NCBI GenBank assembly: GCA_030672115.1
Contig: DAOVGZ010000009.1
Location: forward strand, 1-18,574
DNA length: 18,574 nucleotides
From: a bacterium
GTDB taxonomy: Bacteria; Babelota; Babeliae; Babelales; Vermiphilaceae
Direction: 5' to 3'
Below the pieces are notes generated by a model. The model saw nothing but the letters and a program-made list of their open reading frames with translations. It did not search any database and was not told the origin of the DNA. The position numbers and the translations under genes were made by a program. Of this stretch, positions 7,255-13,434 are shown piece after piece; positions within the stretch are counted from its first letter, which is position 1, and each line of letters opens with the position of its first letter.

Positions 7255-7345
7255 GGAGAGATGGCTGAGTGGTCTATAGCGCTCGCCTGCTAAGCGAGAG
7301 CCTGTTTATTCGGGCACGAGGGTTCGAAACCCTCTCTCTCCACCA
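7255..7345 (+). tRNA. tRNA-Ser (anticodon GCT)
   Basis: The acceptor stem GGAGAGA pairs with TCTCTCC, the anticodon stem CTCGC/GCGAG encloses CTGCTAA (anticodon GCT, reading AGC/AGU), a long variable arm is present, and the T-arm is GAGGG-TTCGAAA-CCCTC. CCA is encoded (7343-7345). The discriminator base is A, whereas most bacterial tRNA-Ser have G. Confidence 0.97.
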
Positions 7346-7347
7346 AT

Positions 7348-7373
7348 TTTTACCAAAGCTTTAGTTGGTAAAA
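7348..7373. repeat. 9-bp inverted repeat between two tRNA genes
   Basis: TTTTACCAA (7348-7356) and TTGGTAAAA (7365-7373) are exact reverse complements around an 8-base loop. The hairpin lies between tRNA-Ser(GCT) and tRNA-Arg. It could be an RNA-processing signal or a weak terminator; there is no T-run after the stem on the plus strand. Confidence 0.5.
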
Positions 7374-7400
7374 GCAAATCGAAAAACTTTTGAAATAAAT

Positions 7401-7477
7401 GCGCCCATAGCTCAATTGGATAGAGCGTTAGACTACGGATCTGAAGGTTGAGGGTTCGACTCCTTCTGGGCGCACCA
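7401..7477 (+). tRNA. tRNA-Arg (anticodon ACG)
   Basis: The acceptor stem GCGCCCA pairs with TGGGCGC, the anticodon stem TTAGA/TCTGA encloses CTACGGA (anticodon ACG), and the T-loop is TTCGACT. The discriminator is A and CCA is encoded. With A at position 34 this tRNA normally requires TadA-type A-to-I editing to read CGU, CGC and CGA; that enzyme is not in this window. Confidence 0.97.
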
Positions 7478-7694
7478 AATTTAGTCAAAAAATTAAATAA
7501 AATATTTTTTTCAAAAAACAATTCTAATTACATTCCCTTCTTAACAAATATCCCAAACTTTCAAACGATCTAGCCATAAACACAAAAAACCTTTTTATTT
7601 CTTCTATTAGGAATTTCACTATCACTTTTGAGACCCCAAAAAATGACTTAAAAGATAAAGTTTTTTGATGTAAATTAAAAAAATCATAAAAATT

Positions 7695-7723
7695 TTGCTT
7701 GTTGTGCCCTAAAAAGTTACAAT
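7695..7723 (+). promoter_or_regulatory. Sigma-70-type promoter for tRNA-Ser(TGA)
   Basis: TTGCTT (7695-7700), a 17-base spacer and TACAAT (7718-7723) lie directly ahead of the tRNA, which begins 12 bases after the -10 box. This implies a 5' leader of only a few bases. The -10 hexamer is the same as the one ahead of tRNA-Leu(CAA). Confidence 0.7.
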
Positions 7724-7734
7724 AATAAAAGCGT

Positions 7735-7826
7735 GGAGAGGTGGCAGAGTGGTCGAATGCGGCGGTCTTGAAAACCGTTATTCCGTGGAAGCGGAATCGA
7801 GGGTTCGAATCCCTCCCTCTCCTCCA
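7735..7826 (+). tRNA. tRNA-Ser (anticodon TGA)
   Basis: The acceptor stem GGAGAGG pairs with CCTCTCC, the anticodon stem GCGGT/ACCGT encloses CTTGAAA (anticodon TGA), a long variable arm (TTCCG...CGGAA) is present, and the T-arm is GAGGG-TTCGAAT-CCCTC. CCA is encoded (7824-7826). The discriminator base is T, unusual for a serine tRNA. A T6 run follows the gene almost directly and may serve as the terminator. Confidence 0.95.
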
Positions 7827-7889
7827 GTTTTTTACTGACGCTTCATTTCTATAAAATTCCCCTAAAAAATCCCTTTGAACATCAAAGCT

Positions 7890-7915
7890 AAAAAAATGAC
7901 CGCCCGAAGGCGGCC
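7890..7915 (-). terminator. Rho-independent terminator with UUCG loop (copy 1)
   Basis: On the minus strand CCGCC-TTCG-GGCGG (stem 7900-7904 with 7909-7913) forms a very stable C(UUCG)G hairpin, followed by TCA and T7. It ends transcription of the split repeat-protein gene. The same terminator, with identical stem and loop, occurs at 9740-9765. Confidence 0.9.
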
Positions 7916-7995
7916 TTGTGTATTGTTACATGTAATTCTTTAAAAAATTACACTACTACTGATCTTCTTCCTCCCCTTCTTCCTCAATATCATTT
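7890..7995. repeat. Direct repeat copy 1: terminator plus gene 3' end
   Basis: About 100 bases nearly identical to 9740-9845, at an offset of exactly 1850 bases at the terminator. It covers the terminator, the untranslated 3' region and the codons for the acidic C-terminal tail. Similarity continues at the protein level further into both genes. The sharp left boundary is the A-run at 7890, after which the two flanks are unrelated. Confidence 0.85.
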
Positions 7996-8234
7996 TTTTC
8001 TCTAAGCCACCTTTCAGATTTTTCCAAACGATCTTCAAGCTTTTGTACTGGCTCTTTAGAGATATAATTGTCTTTTTTTATCTCATCTTTGATATAATTT
8101 AAAGTTTTTTTTGATTCTACAATGTTTTTATTTTTCAAATGCTTTTTAAATTCATAAACAAATTGTATTACCATAGATTTATCAAAAGAATTATATAAAG
8201 TGTCTTCGCCAATCCACCTTTTAGCTTCTTCCAA
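7956..8234 (-). pseudogene. C-terminal part of the split repeat protein, in frame after a TAA
   Basis: This frame directly continues the 8235-9275 gene after one TAA. It carries the third copy of the repeat (SFDKSMVIQFVYEFKKHLKN, then a diverged helical segment) and the acidic end EEEGEEEDQ shared with the WD40 protein. The equivalent place one repeat earlier reads AAA-CAA-TTG-GAA, and here AAA-TAA-TTG-GAA, so a single C-to-T change created the stop. The frame has a TTG immediately after the stop, but no convincing ribosome site; an internal ATG (MVIQ) also lacks clear support. It is most likely a fragment of a recently broken gene, unless some readthrough occurs. Confidence 0.75.
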
Positions 8235-8700
8235 TTATTTTTCCAATTTAGCTTTTTTCAATTTAGCTTTTTCCAAGTGTTTTTCTAATTGTTTTTCTAA
8301 TTGTTTCAATAATTTTTCAGGAATATATTTTCCTTCTTTTTTTGCAACCTTAAATTTAAGATACTCAATATTTAGTTTTGCATCTCCAAATTTTTTCTTT
8401 TTTAAATTCTTTTTAAATTCATAAAGAACTTGTATTACCATAGATTTATCAAAAGAATCATATAAAGTGTCTTCGCCAATCAACCTTTTAGCTTTTTCCA
8501 ATTGTTTTTCCAATTTAGCTTTTCTCAATTTAGCTTTTTTCAATTGTTTTTCAAATTGCTTCAATAATTTTTCAGAAATGTCTTTTCCTCCTTTTTTTGC
8601 AGCCTCACCTTTAAGATAATCAAGAGTTAGTTTTGCATCTTCAAATTCTTTATTTTTTAAATGCTTTTTAAATCCATAAATAATGTTTTTTGTGAAATCT
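7956..8700 (-). repeat. Three tandem 85-89-residue coding repeats
   Basis: The unit consists of a helical segment of the type SMVIQ-(6)-KK-LKNK-(5)-AK-(4)-YLK, then GKYIPEKLLKQ, then a Lys/Glu heptad stretch (KQLEKAKLKKAKLEK), then AKRLIGEDTLYDSFDK. Unit 1 (upstream) starts near 8700 and has a diverged head. Units 2 and 3 are 267 bases apart (for example gtgtcttcgcc at 8200 and 8467). A fourth, single copy ends the WD40 protein. Confidence 0.85.
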
Positions 8701-9275
8701 TTTGGGAATGCTTCTTTGGCTAATTTTAGAGCTTCTAATTTTTCTGAAGATTCTACTGGATACCTTCCTTTTAAATGGATGAATGGAAAGTATCTTCTAG
8801 AGGTCCAATATCGGGGGGAACCTAATTTGACATTTGAAAGAGGTTCCAAATCATCAGGAAATGCCCAACCTTCATCATACTCTATAGTTTTGTATGTTTT
8901 CATCTTGTTTAGAATTGAATTTTCTCCAATAATAGCTTCGCTTTTTACGTGACTAATACATCTTAAGAATCCGTTGTTTCCATTTGGGCCAAAATATTTA
9001 ATTTTTAGAAGATCTTTTTTATTTTGTGGAGCATTTTTAATATCTTTTTTAACTGCAAATTTTATTTTTTTCATAGCTTGTGGTTCTTTTTTTTCTGGCA
9101 AAGTTAAAAAGTTACTAATATTATTATATGTTTCTTCGGAAACATCGGGGTAATTTTTTTTGTCTAAAATAAATTCCAAAGGGTTTTTGAGAAGATTCAT
9201 ACAAAACATGTTTGAGCTTTGTCCAATCAGAATGACAAGCATTGCCAATTTAGATATATTTTTTAATTTTTTCAT
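8235..9275 (-). CDS. Exported repeat protein, truncated by a premature TAA, function unknown
   Basis: I do not recognise the N-terminal domain. The start is the ATG at 9275 (MKKLKNISKLAMLVILIGQS), which opens a signal peptide ending near FCMN; a longer frame to 9392 adds residues with no ribosome site. Residues about 28-190 are a unique region (for example NGFLRCISHVKSEAIIGEN, YDEGWAFPDDLEPL). From about residue 195 two copies of a Lys/Glu-rich helical repeat follow, each with EKLLKQ-(F/L)-EKQL. The frame stops at a TAA that replaces a CAA found in the preceding repeat, so the intact protein would be about 438 residues and end in the acidic tail now left in 7956-8234. It belongs with the neighbouring WD40 protein through the shared C-terminal module. 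A host-directed or envelope role is inference. Confidence 0.7.
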   Translation of the reverse strand: MKKLKNISKLAMLVILIGQSSNMFCMNLLKNPLEFILDKKNYPDVSEETYNNISNFLTLPEKKEPQAMKKIKFAVKKDIKNAPQNKKDLLKIKYFGPNGNNGFLRCISHVKSEAIIGENSILNKMKTYKTIEYDEGWAFPDDLEPLSNVKLGSPRYWTSRRYFPFIHLKGRYPVESSEKLEALKLAKEAFPKDFTKNIIYGFKKHLKNKEFEDAKLTLDYLKGEAAKKGGKDISEKLLKQFEKQLKKAKLRKAKLEKQLEKAKRLIGEDTLYDSFDKSMVIQVLYEFKKNLKKKKFGDAKLNIEYLKFKVAKKEGKYIPEKLLKQLEKQLEKHLEKAKLKKAKLEK

Positions 9276-9429
9276 AAAAAGCCTTTGTGGTGAGTAAAAT
9301 TTTAATATTATTTCCATCATAAATATTAACAAGTTTTGGTTTTGTTGCAATAGAAACTCTCTGGCCGGGATTATTGCAAATAAGATAATCAATTTTTAGG
9401 TTTTTTGGGATCAAAATACTTTTGTATAG
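9276..9429. other. Spacer between the repeat-protein gene and the IS remnant
   Basis: This AT-rich stretch has no complete gene. On the minus strand a frame of about 45 codons (GQRVSIATKPKLVNIYDGNN and onward) looks protein-like and closes just inside the downstream gene; it could be a relic of a former coding region, but I cannot assign it. The promoter of the repeat-protein gene should also lie here. Confidence 0.35.
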
Positions 9430-9740
9430 TTAGAGCTTATCCGAAAATTAATTAGATAGTTAAAAGCCCCTTAAAAAGGAGTTATGCTAACTCCAGACAG
9501 AAAAAAACTAAGGGGCTAACATGAAGCGAATACCAGATTTGTTGTGGTGTGAAATAGAAAAGTTAATTCCTGTAAAAAAAACAAGCGTTGGTCGACCAAA
9601 GCTTGATAACAAAAGAACGTTTGAGGGGATTTTGTTTGTACTTAAAACAGGCATTCAATGGTGTGAATTACCTGAGAAATATGGGTGTTTTACAACGATT
9701 CATGGAAAGTTTATAAAATGGATTCGAGCTGGTTTTTTTA
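9430..9740 (+). mobile_element. Truncated IS5-family insertion sequence (left end only)
   Basis: The element seems to begin near GAGCTTATCCGAAAA (about 9432), a typical end sequence for IS5/ISL2-like elements, and continues through a structured leader into the transposase gene. It stops abruptly at the T/A-run at 9732-9746, where the sequence becomes the 3' flank of the WD40 gene. No right-hand end, DDE catalytic region or second inverted repeat is present in the window. It is therefore a dead remnant. Its orientation is opposite to both flanking genes. Confidence 0.75.
9465..9517 (+). promoter_or_regulatory. Nested hairpins masking the transposase ribosome site
   Basis: AGCCCCTTA (9465-9473) pairs with TAAGGGGCT (9509-9517), and inside it GGAGTTA (9478-9484) pairs with TAACTCC (9488-9494). 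The 3' arm of the outer stem contains AAGGGG, the Shine-Dalgarno sequence four bases before the transposase ATG at 9521. The same GGAG in the inner hairpin is also masked. Read-through transcripts would fold this way and limit transposase translation. Confidence 0.65.
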
Positions 9741-9793
9741 AAAAAATGACCGCCCGAAGGCGGCCTTGTGTATTGTTACATATAATTCTTTAA
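9521..9793 (+). pseudogene. Truncated IS5-type transposase N-terminus
   Basis: The first 73 residues match the N-terminal domain of IS5-family transposases (DUF4096-like): LLWCEIEKLIP near the start, GRPKLDNKRTFEGILFVLKT at about 24-43, GIQWCELPEKYG at about 44-55, then TTIHGKFIKWIRAGFFKK. The similarity ends at about position 9740. The following codons run through the neighbour's terminator and 3' end, giving meaningless residues to a stop at 9793. The catalytic DDE region is absent, so it cannot transpose. The ATG follows AAGGGG in the structured leader. Confidence 0.85.
9740..9765 (-). terminator. Rho-independent terminator with UUCG loop (copy 2)
   Basis: On the minus strand CCGCC-TTCG-GGCGG (stem 9750-9754 with 9759-9763) is followed by TCA and T7. 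It ends the WD40 gene transcript. It is the twin of 7890-7915. Confidence 0.9.
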
Positions 9794-9845
9794 AAAATCA
9801 CACTACTACTGATCTTCTTCCTCACCTTCTTCTTCTTCATCATTT
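9740..9845. repeat. Direct repeat copy 2: terminator plus gene 3' end
   Basis: Nearly identical to 7890-7995 from the A-run through the untranslated region (cttgtgtattgttacat...) to the acidic-tail codons. Its outer edge is the exact truncation point of the IS transposase. Confidence 0.85.
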
Positions 9846-12037
9846 TTTTTACGTTTTGCTTTTTCAGCTTTTTCCAATTGTTTTTCAAATTGTTTCAATA
9901 ATTTTTCAGGAATGTATTTTCCTTCTTTTTTTGCAGCCTCATCTTTAAGATAATTAAAAGCTAGTTTTGCATATTCCAATTGTTTATTTTTTAAATATTT
10001 TTTAAATGCATCAATAACTTGTATTACCATAGATACATCCAAAAAATCATCTAAAATGCTTTCTGCTTTTTCTTTTCCAAGCTTACTAAGTTGTTTTTTT
10101 AAATTTTTTACTTTCGTTCTTATTTCGTCTATTTCAACTAAAGGCTTACTAGAAAGTACAATATTGCGAGATTGTCTAAGTAATAAATCAAGTTGAAAAA
10201 TAGTTTTTTTATCTAAATTTGTTAAAAAATCTTTTTGTGGGAGTTTTTCAAATAAAGGTAACCATTTTAAATTTTTAATTATTTTTTTAACTCTTTGAGG
10301 TAAAGAAAGATAAAGTTCCTTCATTTTTTTAGCTTTAATTAAACGATTTTCCAACTTTTTAAGTTTTTGAAAATTGCTACTTACAAGACGTATCGTTTTA
10401 ACAAAAACAAACTGGTCAAATGAAAGACCAGAATAAAAATCAATCACATCATCCAAAACTATTATTTCTCTATCCTTAATGAATGCAACTTGACCATTTG
10501 AAAGCAAAGAAAATTTGTCACCAAAAAAGTCATATTCTTTTACTTTATTACCTGTTTTTACACTAAAAATTTTTATTTTATTGTATTCAGGTAAATAATT
10601 GCCCTCAAGAAAATTATCATCTGGTAAAAATAAAAGAGAACTATCTTCATAGGTTAATTTTTTAGTTTCATAATATTTTTCTCTTTTAAAATCAATAAAA
10701 TTTAACCTTCCTAAATCCGTATTCTGAAAAGCAAAAACACTTTCATTTATCCGAAAAATTTCAAAATCAGTTCCGAACAAAGTTTCTCCTACTTCAAATT
10801 TTTCCTCAGTGAGCCTCTGTAAATCAAAATTTGTAACTACTACTTTTCCATCTTTGTATGTAAAAATTATTTTACCATCCGATAAAACCAGCATTTTACT
10901 CATCTTATAATTATAGACAGTGTGAAGCTTAATAGGCTTCTTTTGTTTTTGATTCCAAACTCTTATCTTTTTATCATTACTGTGCGATATCATATTACCA
11001 TTAGGCAATAATGATAAACCCCATATCCATTTGCCGTCTGATAGCACTTTTACAGATTTTCCAGTCTTCATGTTCCAAATTCTTATCGTTTTATCGTATG
11101 AAGCAGATGCCATTTTTCCATCTGGCAAAAACAAAAGATCAGTCACCTTTCCCTTGTGACCCTTTAATTCATTGAGTAATTTTCCAGTTTTTACATCCCA
11201 AATCTTTATTATTCCATTGTAATCTGCCGATGCTATGCTTCCATTTTGCAGCGACAACAAAAATACAATACTTCTTCCATGAGGCTCTATTTTTCTAAGC
11301 AATTTCCTTTCCTTTGGACTCCATATATATATTATTCCATTATCGCCATGATCATCACCATAATGATCATAATCAGAAGTAACAATAGAACCATCGGCAA
11401 GAACTACGAGCTCCATCAATTCGTTATTATTTGGATTATGAAAAAAGAAAAATTTACTATAAAAAAACCTATTCTTCCCCTTTTTCATAACTTTTTCTTT
11501 TAAAGCGTCATTAAAGCTATTTGAAATTTCCCACATTAGCCCCTTTTCATTAAAAAAGTCATCGAAATGCTTGTCTTGTATTTTCCCAACTAAATACTCT
11601 AAAAATTCATCTAATAGATTTTTTTTAGGAGTAAAATTTTTAGTTTTATTTGCTTTAAAAAATTCAGCCAGCAAAATCAGTGGAATTAATCGACGTACAA
11701 ATATCTCATCTAACTTAAGATCGCCTTGAGCAAATGCTACAAATGTTTTTATATCTCTGAGAGTAATATCTTTTAAAAAATCAATATTTTTAAAAAATAT
11801 ATTGAGATCAATAATTACTTCATTTTTTTCTTCATTAAAAAACTTTTCATCATCTTCAAAAGCTTCAAAATCTTCGAGCAAATCACTCAAAAAACCTGAA
11901 AGATTAATTACATCACGTGTTATTGAAATTTTTTCATTTTCCAATTTCAAAAAAAACTTTGTATCTTCATTCATCGCTCCTGCACATTGTGCAAAAAACA
12001 ACAATACAAAAATCAATAAACTTTTTTTATTCAACAT
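9806..12037 (-). CDS. Exported Skp1/BTB-like and WD40-repeat protein, possible host-directed effector
   Basis: 743 residues from the ATG at 12037 (MLNKKSLLIFVLLFFAQCAGA), preceded by AAGGGAAAA; a frame to 12094 would lie inside the next gene. Signal peptide about 1-21, with cleavage likely after AGA. Residues about 27-155 resemble a Skp1/BTB fold: KISITRDVINLSGFLSDLLED, then EVIIDLN, then LIPLILLAEFFKANK and LLDEFLEYLVGKI, like the Skp1 pattern ending LAANYLDIKGLLD. Residues about 205-530 contain about eight WD40-like blades, with blade ends IYIWSP, IKIWD, IRIWN, IRVWN and weaker later ones spaced about 40 apart, and PDGKMASASYD-type turns. A helical linker and the shared module (SMVIQ..., GKYIPEKLLKQ, EEEEGEEEDQ) close the protein. 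BTB plus WD40 proteins are known from amoeba giant viruses and eukaryotes. Function as a ubiquitin-ligase adaptor mimic is inference; the WD40 call is firm and the Skp1/BTB call moderate. Confidence 0.85.
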   Translation of the reverse strand: MLNKKSLLIFVLLFFAQCAGAMNEDTKFFLKLENEKISITRDVINLSGFLSDLLEDFEAFEDDEKFFNEEKNEVIIDLNIFFKNIDFLKDITLRDIKTFVAFAQGDLKLDEIFVRRLIPLILLAEFFKANKTKNFTPKKNLLDEFLEYLVGKIQDKHFDDFFNEKGLMWEISNSFNDALKEKVMKKGKNRFFYSKFFFFHNPNNNELMELVVLADGSIVTSDYDHYGDDHGDNGIIYIWSPKERKLLRKIEPHGRSIVFLLSLQNGSIASADYNGIIKIWDVKTGKLLNELKGHKGKVTDLLFLPDGKMASASYDKTIRIWNMKTGKSVKVLSDGKWIWGLSLLPNGNMISHSNDKKIRVWNQKQKKPIKLHTVYNYKMSKMLVLSDGKIIFTYKDGKVVVTNFDLQRLTEEKFEVGETLFGTDFEIFRINESVFAFQNTDLGRLNFIDFKREKYYETKKLTYEDSSLLFLPDDNFLEGNYLPEYNKIKIFSVKTGNKVKEYDFFGDKFSLLSNGQVAFIKDREIIVLDDVIDFYSGLSFDQFVFVKTIRLVSSNFQKLKKLENRLIKAKKMKELYLSLPQRVKKIIKNLKWLPLFEKLPQKDFLTNLDKKTIFQLDLLLRQSRNIVLSSKPLVEIDEIRTKVKNLKKQLSKLGKEKAESILDDFLDVSMVIQVIDAFKKYLKNKQLEYAKLAFNYLKDEAAKKEGKYIPEKLLKQFEKQLEKAEKAKRKKNDEEEEGEEEDQ

Positions 12038-12062
12038 ATTTTTCCCTTTTTTGAAAAACTTT

Positions 12063-12632
12063 TTATTTCCAACGCAACACAGCTTGCGCAACACGAATAC
12101 CCAAAAGATTTGCCGTTTTTAAATCTCCTACTGAAGGTGTTTTTTCTGGCGGCAAATTATCTGATTGTGCCATTGCACCAAGAAATGCCCCCATACGATT
12201 AACAGAATTTTGATCACCGCTTGGCACATCCTTAGCCCCAGATTCATTCAAAAGACCAAGAGAAACCCATAACATACTGTGTTGAGCTGCAAAGGTAACT
12301 AGTTGCATCAAACTGTTAAATTTATCTCCGCTTAGACTACCTGAATTGGTAAAACCTGCTGCTAATTTATCTTTCCATACTTGCTTAAACCAAAGAGATG
12401 ACGTCCCATCCATAAATGCTTTAAATGGAGCTGAAACTGAACCCATATACGTTGGTGCACCAAAAATAATTGCATCAAACTCATTTAATATTTCTGGTTT
12501 ATCAGTAATATCAGTTGCCTTATACAACGTGGCCGAAACACCTTCAACTGAATCTGCCCCTTTATACACATGCTCTGCTTGAACTTGCGTATGACCAAAA
12601 CCACTGTGATACACAATTGCAACTTTTTTCAC
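12063..12632 (-). CDS. Flavodoxin-family NAD(P)H:quinone oxidoreductase (WrbA-like)
   Basis: Cytoplasmic FMN-binding oxidoreductase, 189 residues, near the length of WrbA. The phosphate-binding loop HSGFGHT is at residues 9-15. The second FMN-contact region GAPTYMGSVSAPFKAFMD spans about 58-75, followed by KDKLAAGFTNSGSLSGDK, characteristic of the WrbA/flavodoxin_2-type proteins that reduce quinones by two electrons and protect against oxidative stress. The start is GTG at 12632, with AAAGGT and GAGGG upstream. It has a more balanced codon use than its neighbours, as expected for a conserved enzyme. It ends 25 bases before the WD40 gene start on the same strand and may be co-transcribed with it. 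A more specific name than WrbA-like is not justified. Confidence 0.88.
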   Translation of the reverse strand: MKKVAIVYHSGFGHTQVQAEHVYKGADSVEGVSATLYKATDITDKPEILNEFDAIIFGAPTYMGSVSAPFKAFMDGTSSLWFKQVWKDKLAAGFTNSGSLSGDKFNSLMQLVTFAAQHSMLWVSLGLLNESGAKDVPSGDQNSVNRMGAFLGAMAQSDNLPPEKTPSVGDLKTANLLGIRVAQAVLRWK

Positions 12633-12682
12633 TTTTATACCTTTCCCTCATTGATTTATACAATATTTTTTATGATATTATT

Positions 12683-12711
12683 TACATATACAAATATTCA
12701 ATGATTGCCAA
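12683..12711 (-). promoter_or_regulatory. Candidate promoter for the WrbA-like gene
   Basis: On the minus strand TTGGCA (12711-12706), a 17-base spacer and TATGTA (12688-12683). The -10 match is modest. It would give a leader of about 45 bases and sits back to back with the stronger plus-strand promoter. Confidence 0.3.
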
Positions 12712-12730
12712 AAAAATTATAATGCCGAAA

Positions 12731-12758
12731 TTGAAAAGAAAAAAATAACATCTATACT
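12731..12758 (+). promoter_or_regulatory. Sigma-70-type promoter for the Cys/His-rich protein gene
   Basis: TTGAAA (12731-12736), a 16-base spacer and TATACT (12753-12758) form a near-consensus promoter. The ATG at 12807 lies about 42 bases after the predicted start of transcription, and AAAGGT precedes it. Confidence 0.6.
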
Positions 12759-12806
12759 ATTACTAGTTGTGCAATTAAAAAAAAATCAAAAAACAAAAGG
12801 TTACAT

Positions 12807-13403
12807 ATGATTAAAAAAAACATTTTATCAACACTACTTGCAGCATCGCTCTTTATAACTCCCTGCTTATCTTTTGCACATGAAAAACAAACTATTAGTA
12901 AAGATAAAATTATAACCAGTAGTATTTTGGCAATAAGCGCAGCACTTTTTGTAACTATTGGATCTATTAGTAAAAAATTTGATGCAAAACTTTTTCTTTG
13001 CTGTTCAGGAACAATTTTGCTTCTTGCCAGTATTTGTAATCTTTTTTCAGATGATAAAACAGGTGAATGCTGCCCAGGCCATTGCCATTCTTGCAATGAT
13101 TCTCACTCTTGCAATGACTCTAATTCTTGCAGTAATGATTGCCATTCCTGTGAAAACGAAAGCTGTAATGATTGCCAAGAAAGCTGCTGCAATCATATTT
13201 GCTCATATTGCAATAACGATCCTTGTACCTGCAATGAATATATACATGAAGCAAAAGTTAATAATCATAACCATGATGATCAATGTGATTGCTCCCATCA
13301 CCATGAACAATCAAATCATGAACAACCAACAATAACACCAGAAAAAATAAACGATATAAATCCAGCGCTTCAAGATCTTTGGGAAGACCCTTTTAACTTC
13401 TAA
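12807..13403 (+). CDS. Cys/His-rich exported or membrane protein, metallothionein-like segment
   Basis: Not recognised; 198 residues. N-terminal signal peptide or anchor (about 5-23, SFAHEK after it) and two further hydrophobic stretches (about 35-53 and 62-80, the second with Cys65-Cys66). Residues 88-142 hold sixteen cysteines in 55 positions, mostly as C-x2-C, C-x3-C and CC spacings within repeated SC-ND-S units (HSCNDSHSCNDSNSC). A histidine-rich stretch (NHNHDDQCDCSHHHEQSNHEQ is 21 residues, about 153-173) follows. The density of thiol and imidazole ligands points to binding several soft metal ions such as zinc or copper, or a disulfide-rich surface structure if exported. Which side of the membrane the segment faces is unclear. 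The ATG has AAAGGT upstream and a strong promoter. The glk gene follows 93 bases later. Confidence 0.75.
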   Translation: MIKKNILSTLLAASLFITPCLSFAHEKQTISKDKIITSSILAISAALFVTIGSISKKFDAKLFLCCSGTILLLASICNLFSDDKTGECCPGHCHSCNDSHSCNDSNSCSNDCHSCENESCNDCQESCCNHICSYCNNDPCTCNEYIHEAKVNNHNHDDQCDCSHHHEQSNHEQPTITPEKINDINPALQDLWEDPFNF

Positions 13404-13434
13404 ATATTTTTTATTACCAAAAATGATATTCTTC

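Noticed and set aside
7306..7521. Minus-strand open frame of 71 codons
   Set aside because: It is antisense to tRNA-Ser(GCT) and tRNA-Arg; such frames are often misannotated as proteins.
8235..8237. Reassigned TAA codon explaining the in-frame stop
   Set aside because: TAA clearly ends other genes here (for example potB and glk), so a general reassignment is excluded.
7956..8700. CRISPR array or satellite as an explanation for the repeats
   Set aside because: The repeats are about 255-267 bases, in frame and protein-coding with diverged copies; there are no short repeats with unique spacers.
9276..9392. Upstream extension of the repeat-protein gene (start at 9392)
   Set aside because: The downstream ATG at 9275 opens a proper signal peptide, while the extension has no ribosome site and an unnatural composition.
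12752..13096. Minus-strand open frame of 114 codons opposite the Cys-rich gene
   Set aside because: The plus-strand frame has a signal peptide, ribosome site and promoter; the antisense frame has none.
12958..13335. Plus-strand second frame inside the Cys-rich gene
   Set aside because: Its Ile/Met/Ala-rich translation is a frame-shifted reading of the repeated Cys codons, with no separate start signal.
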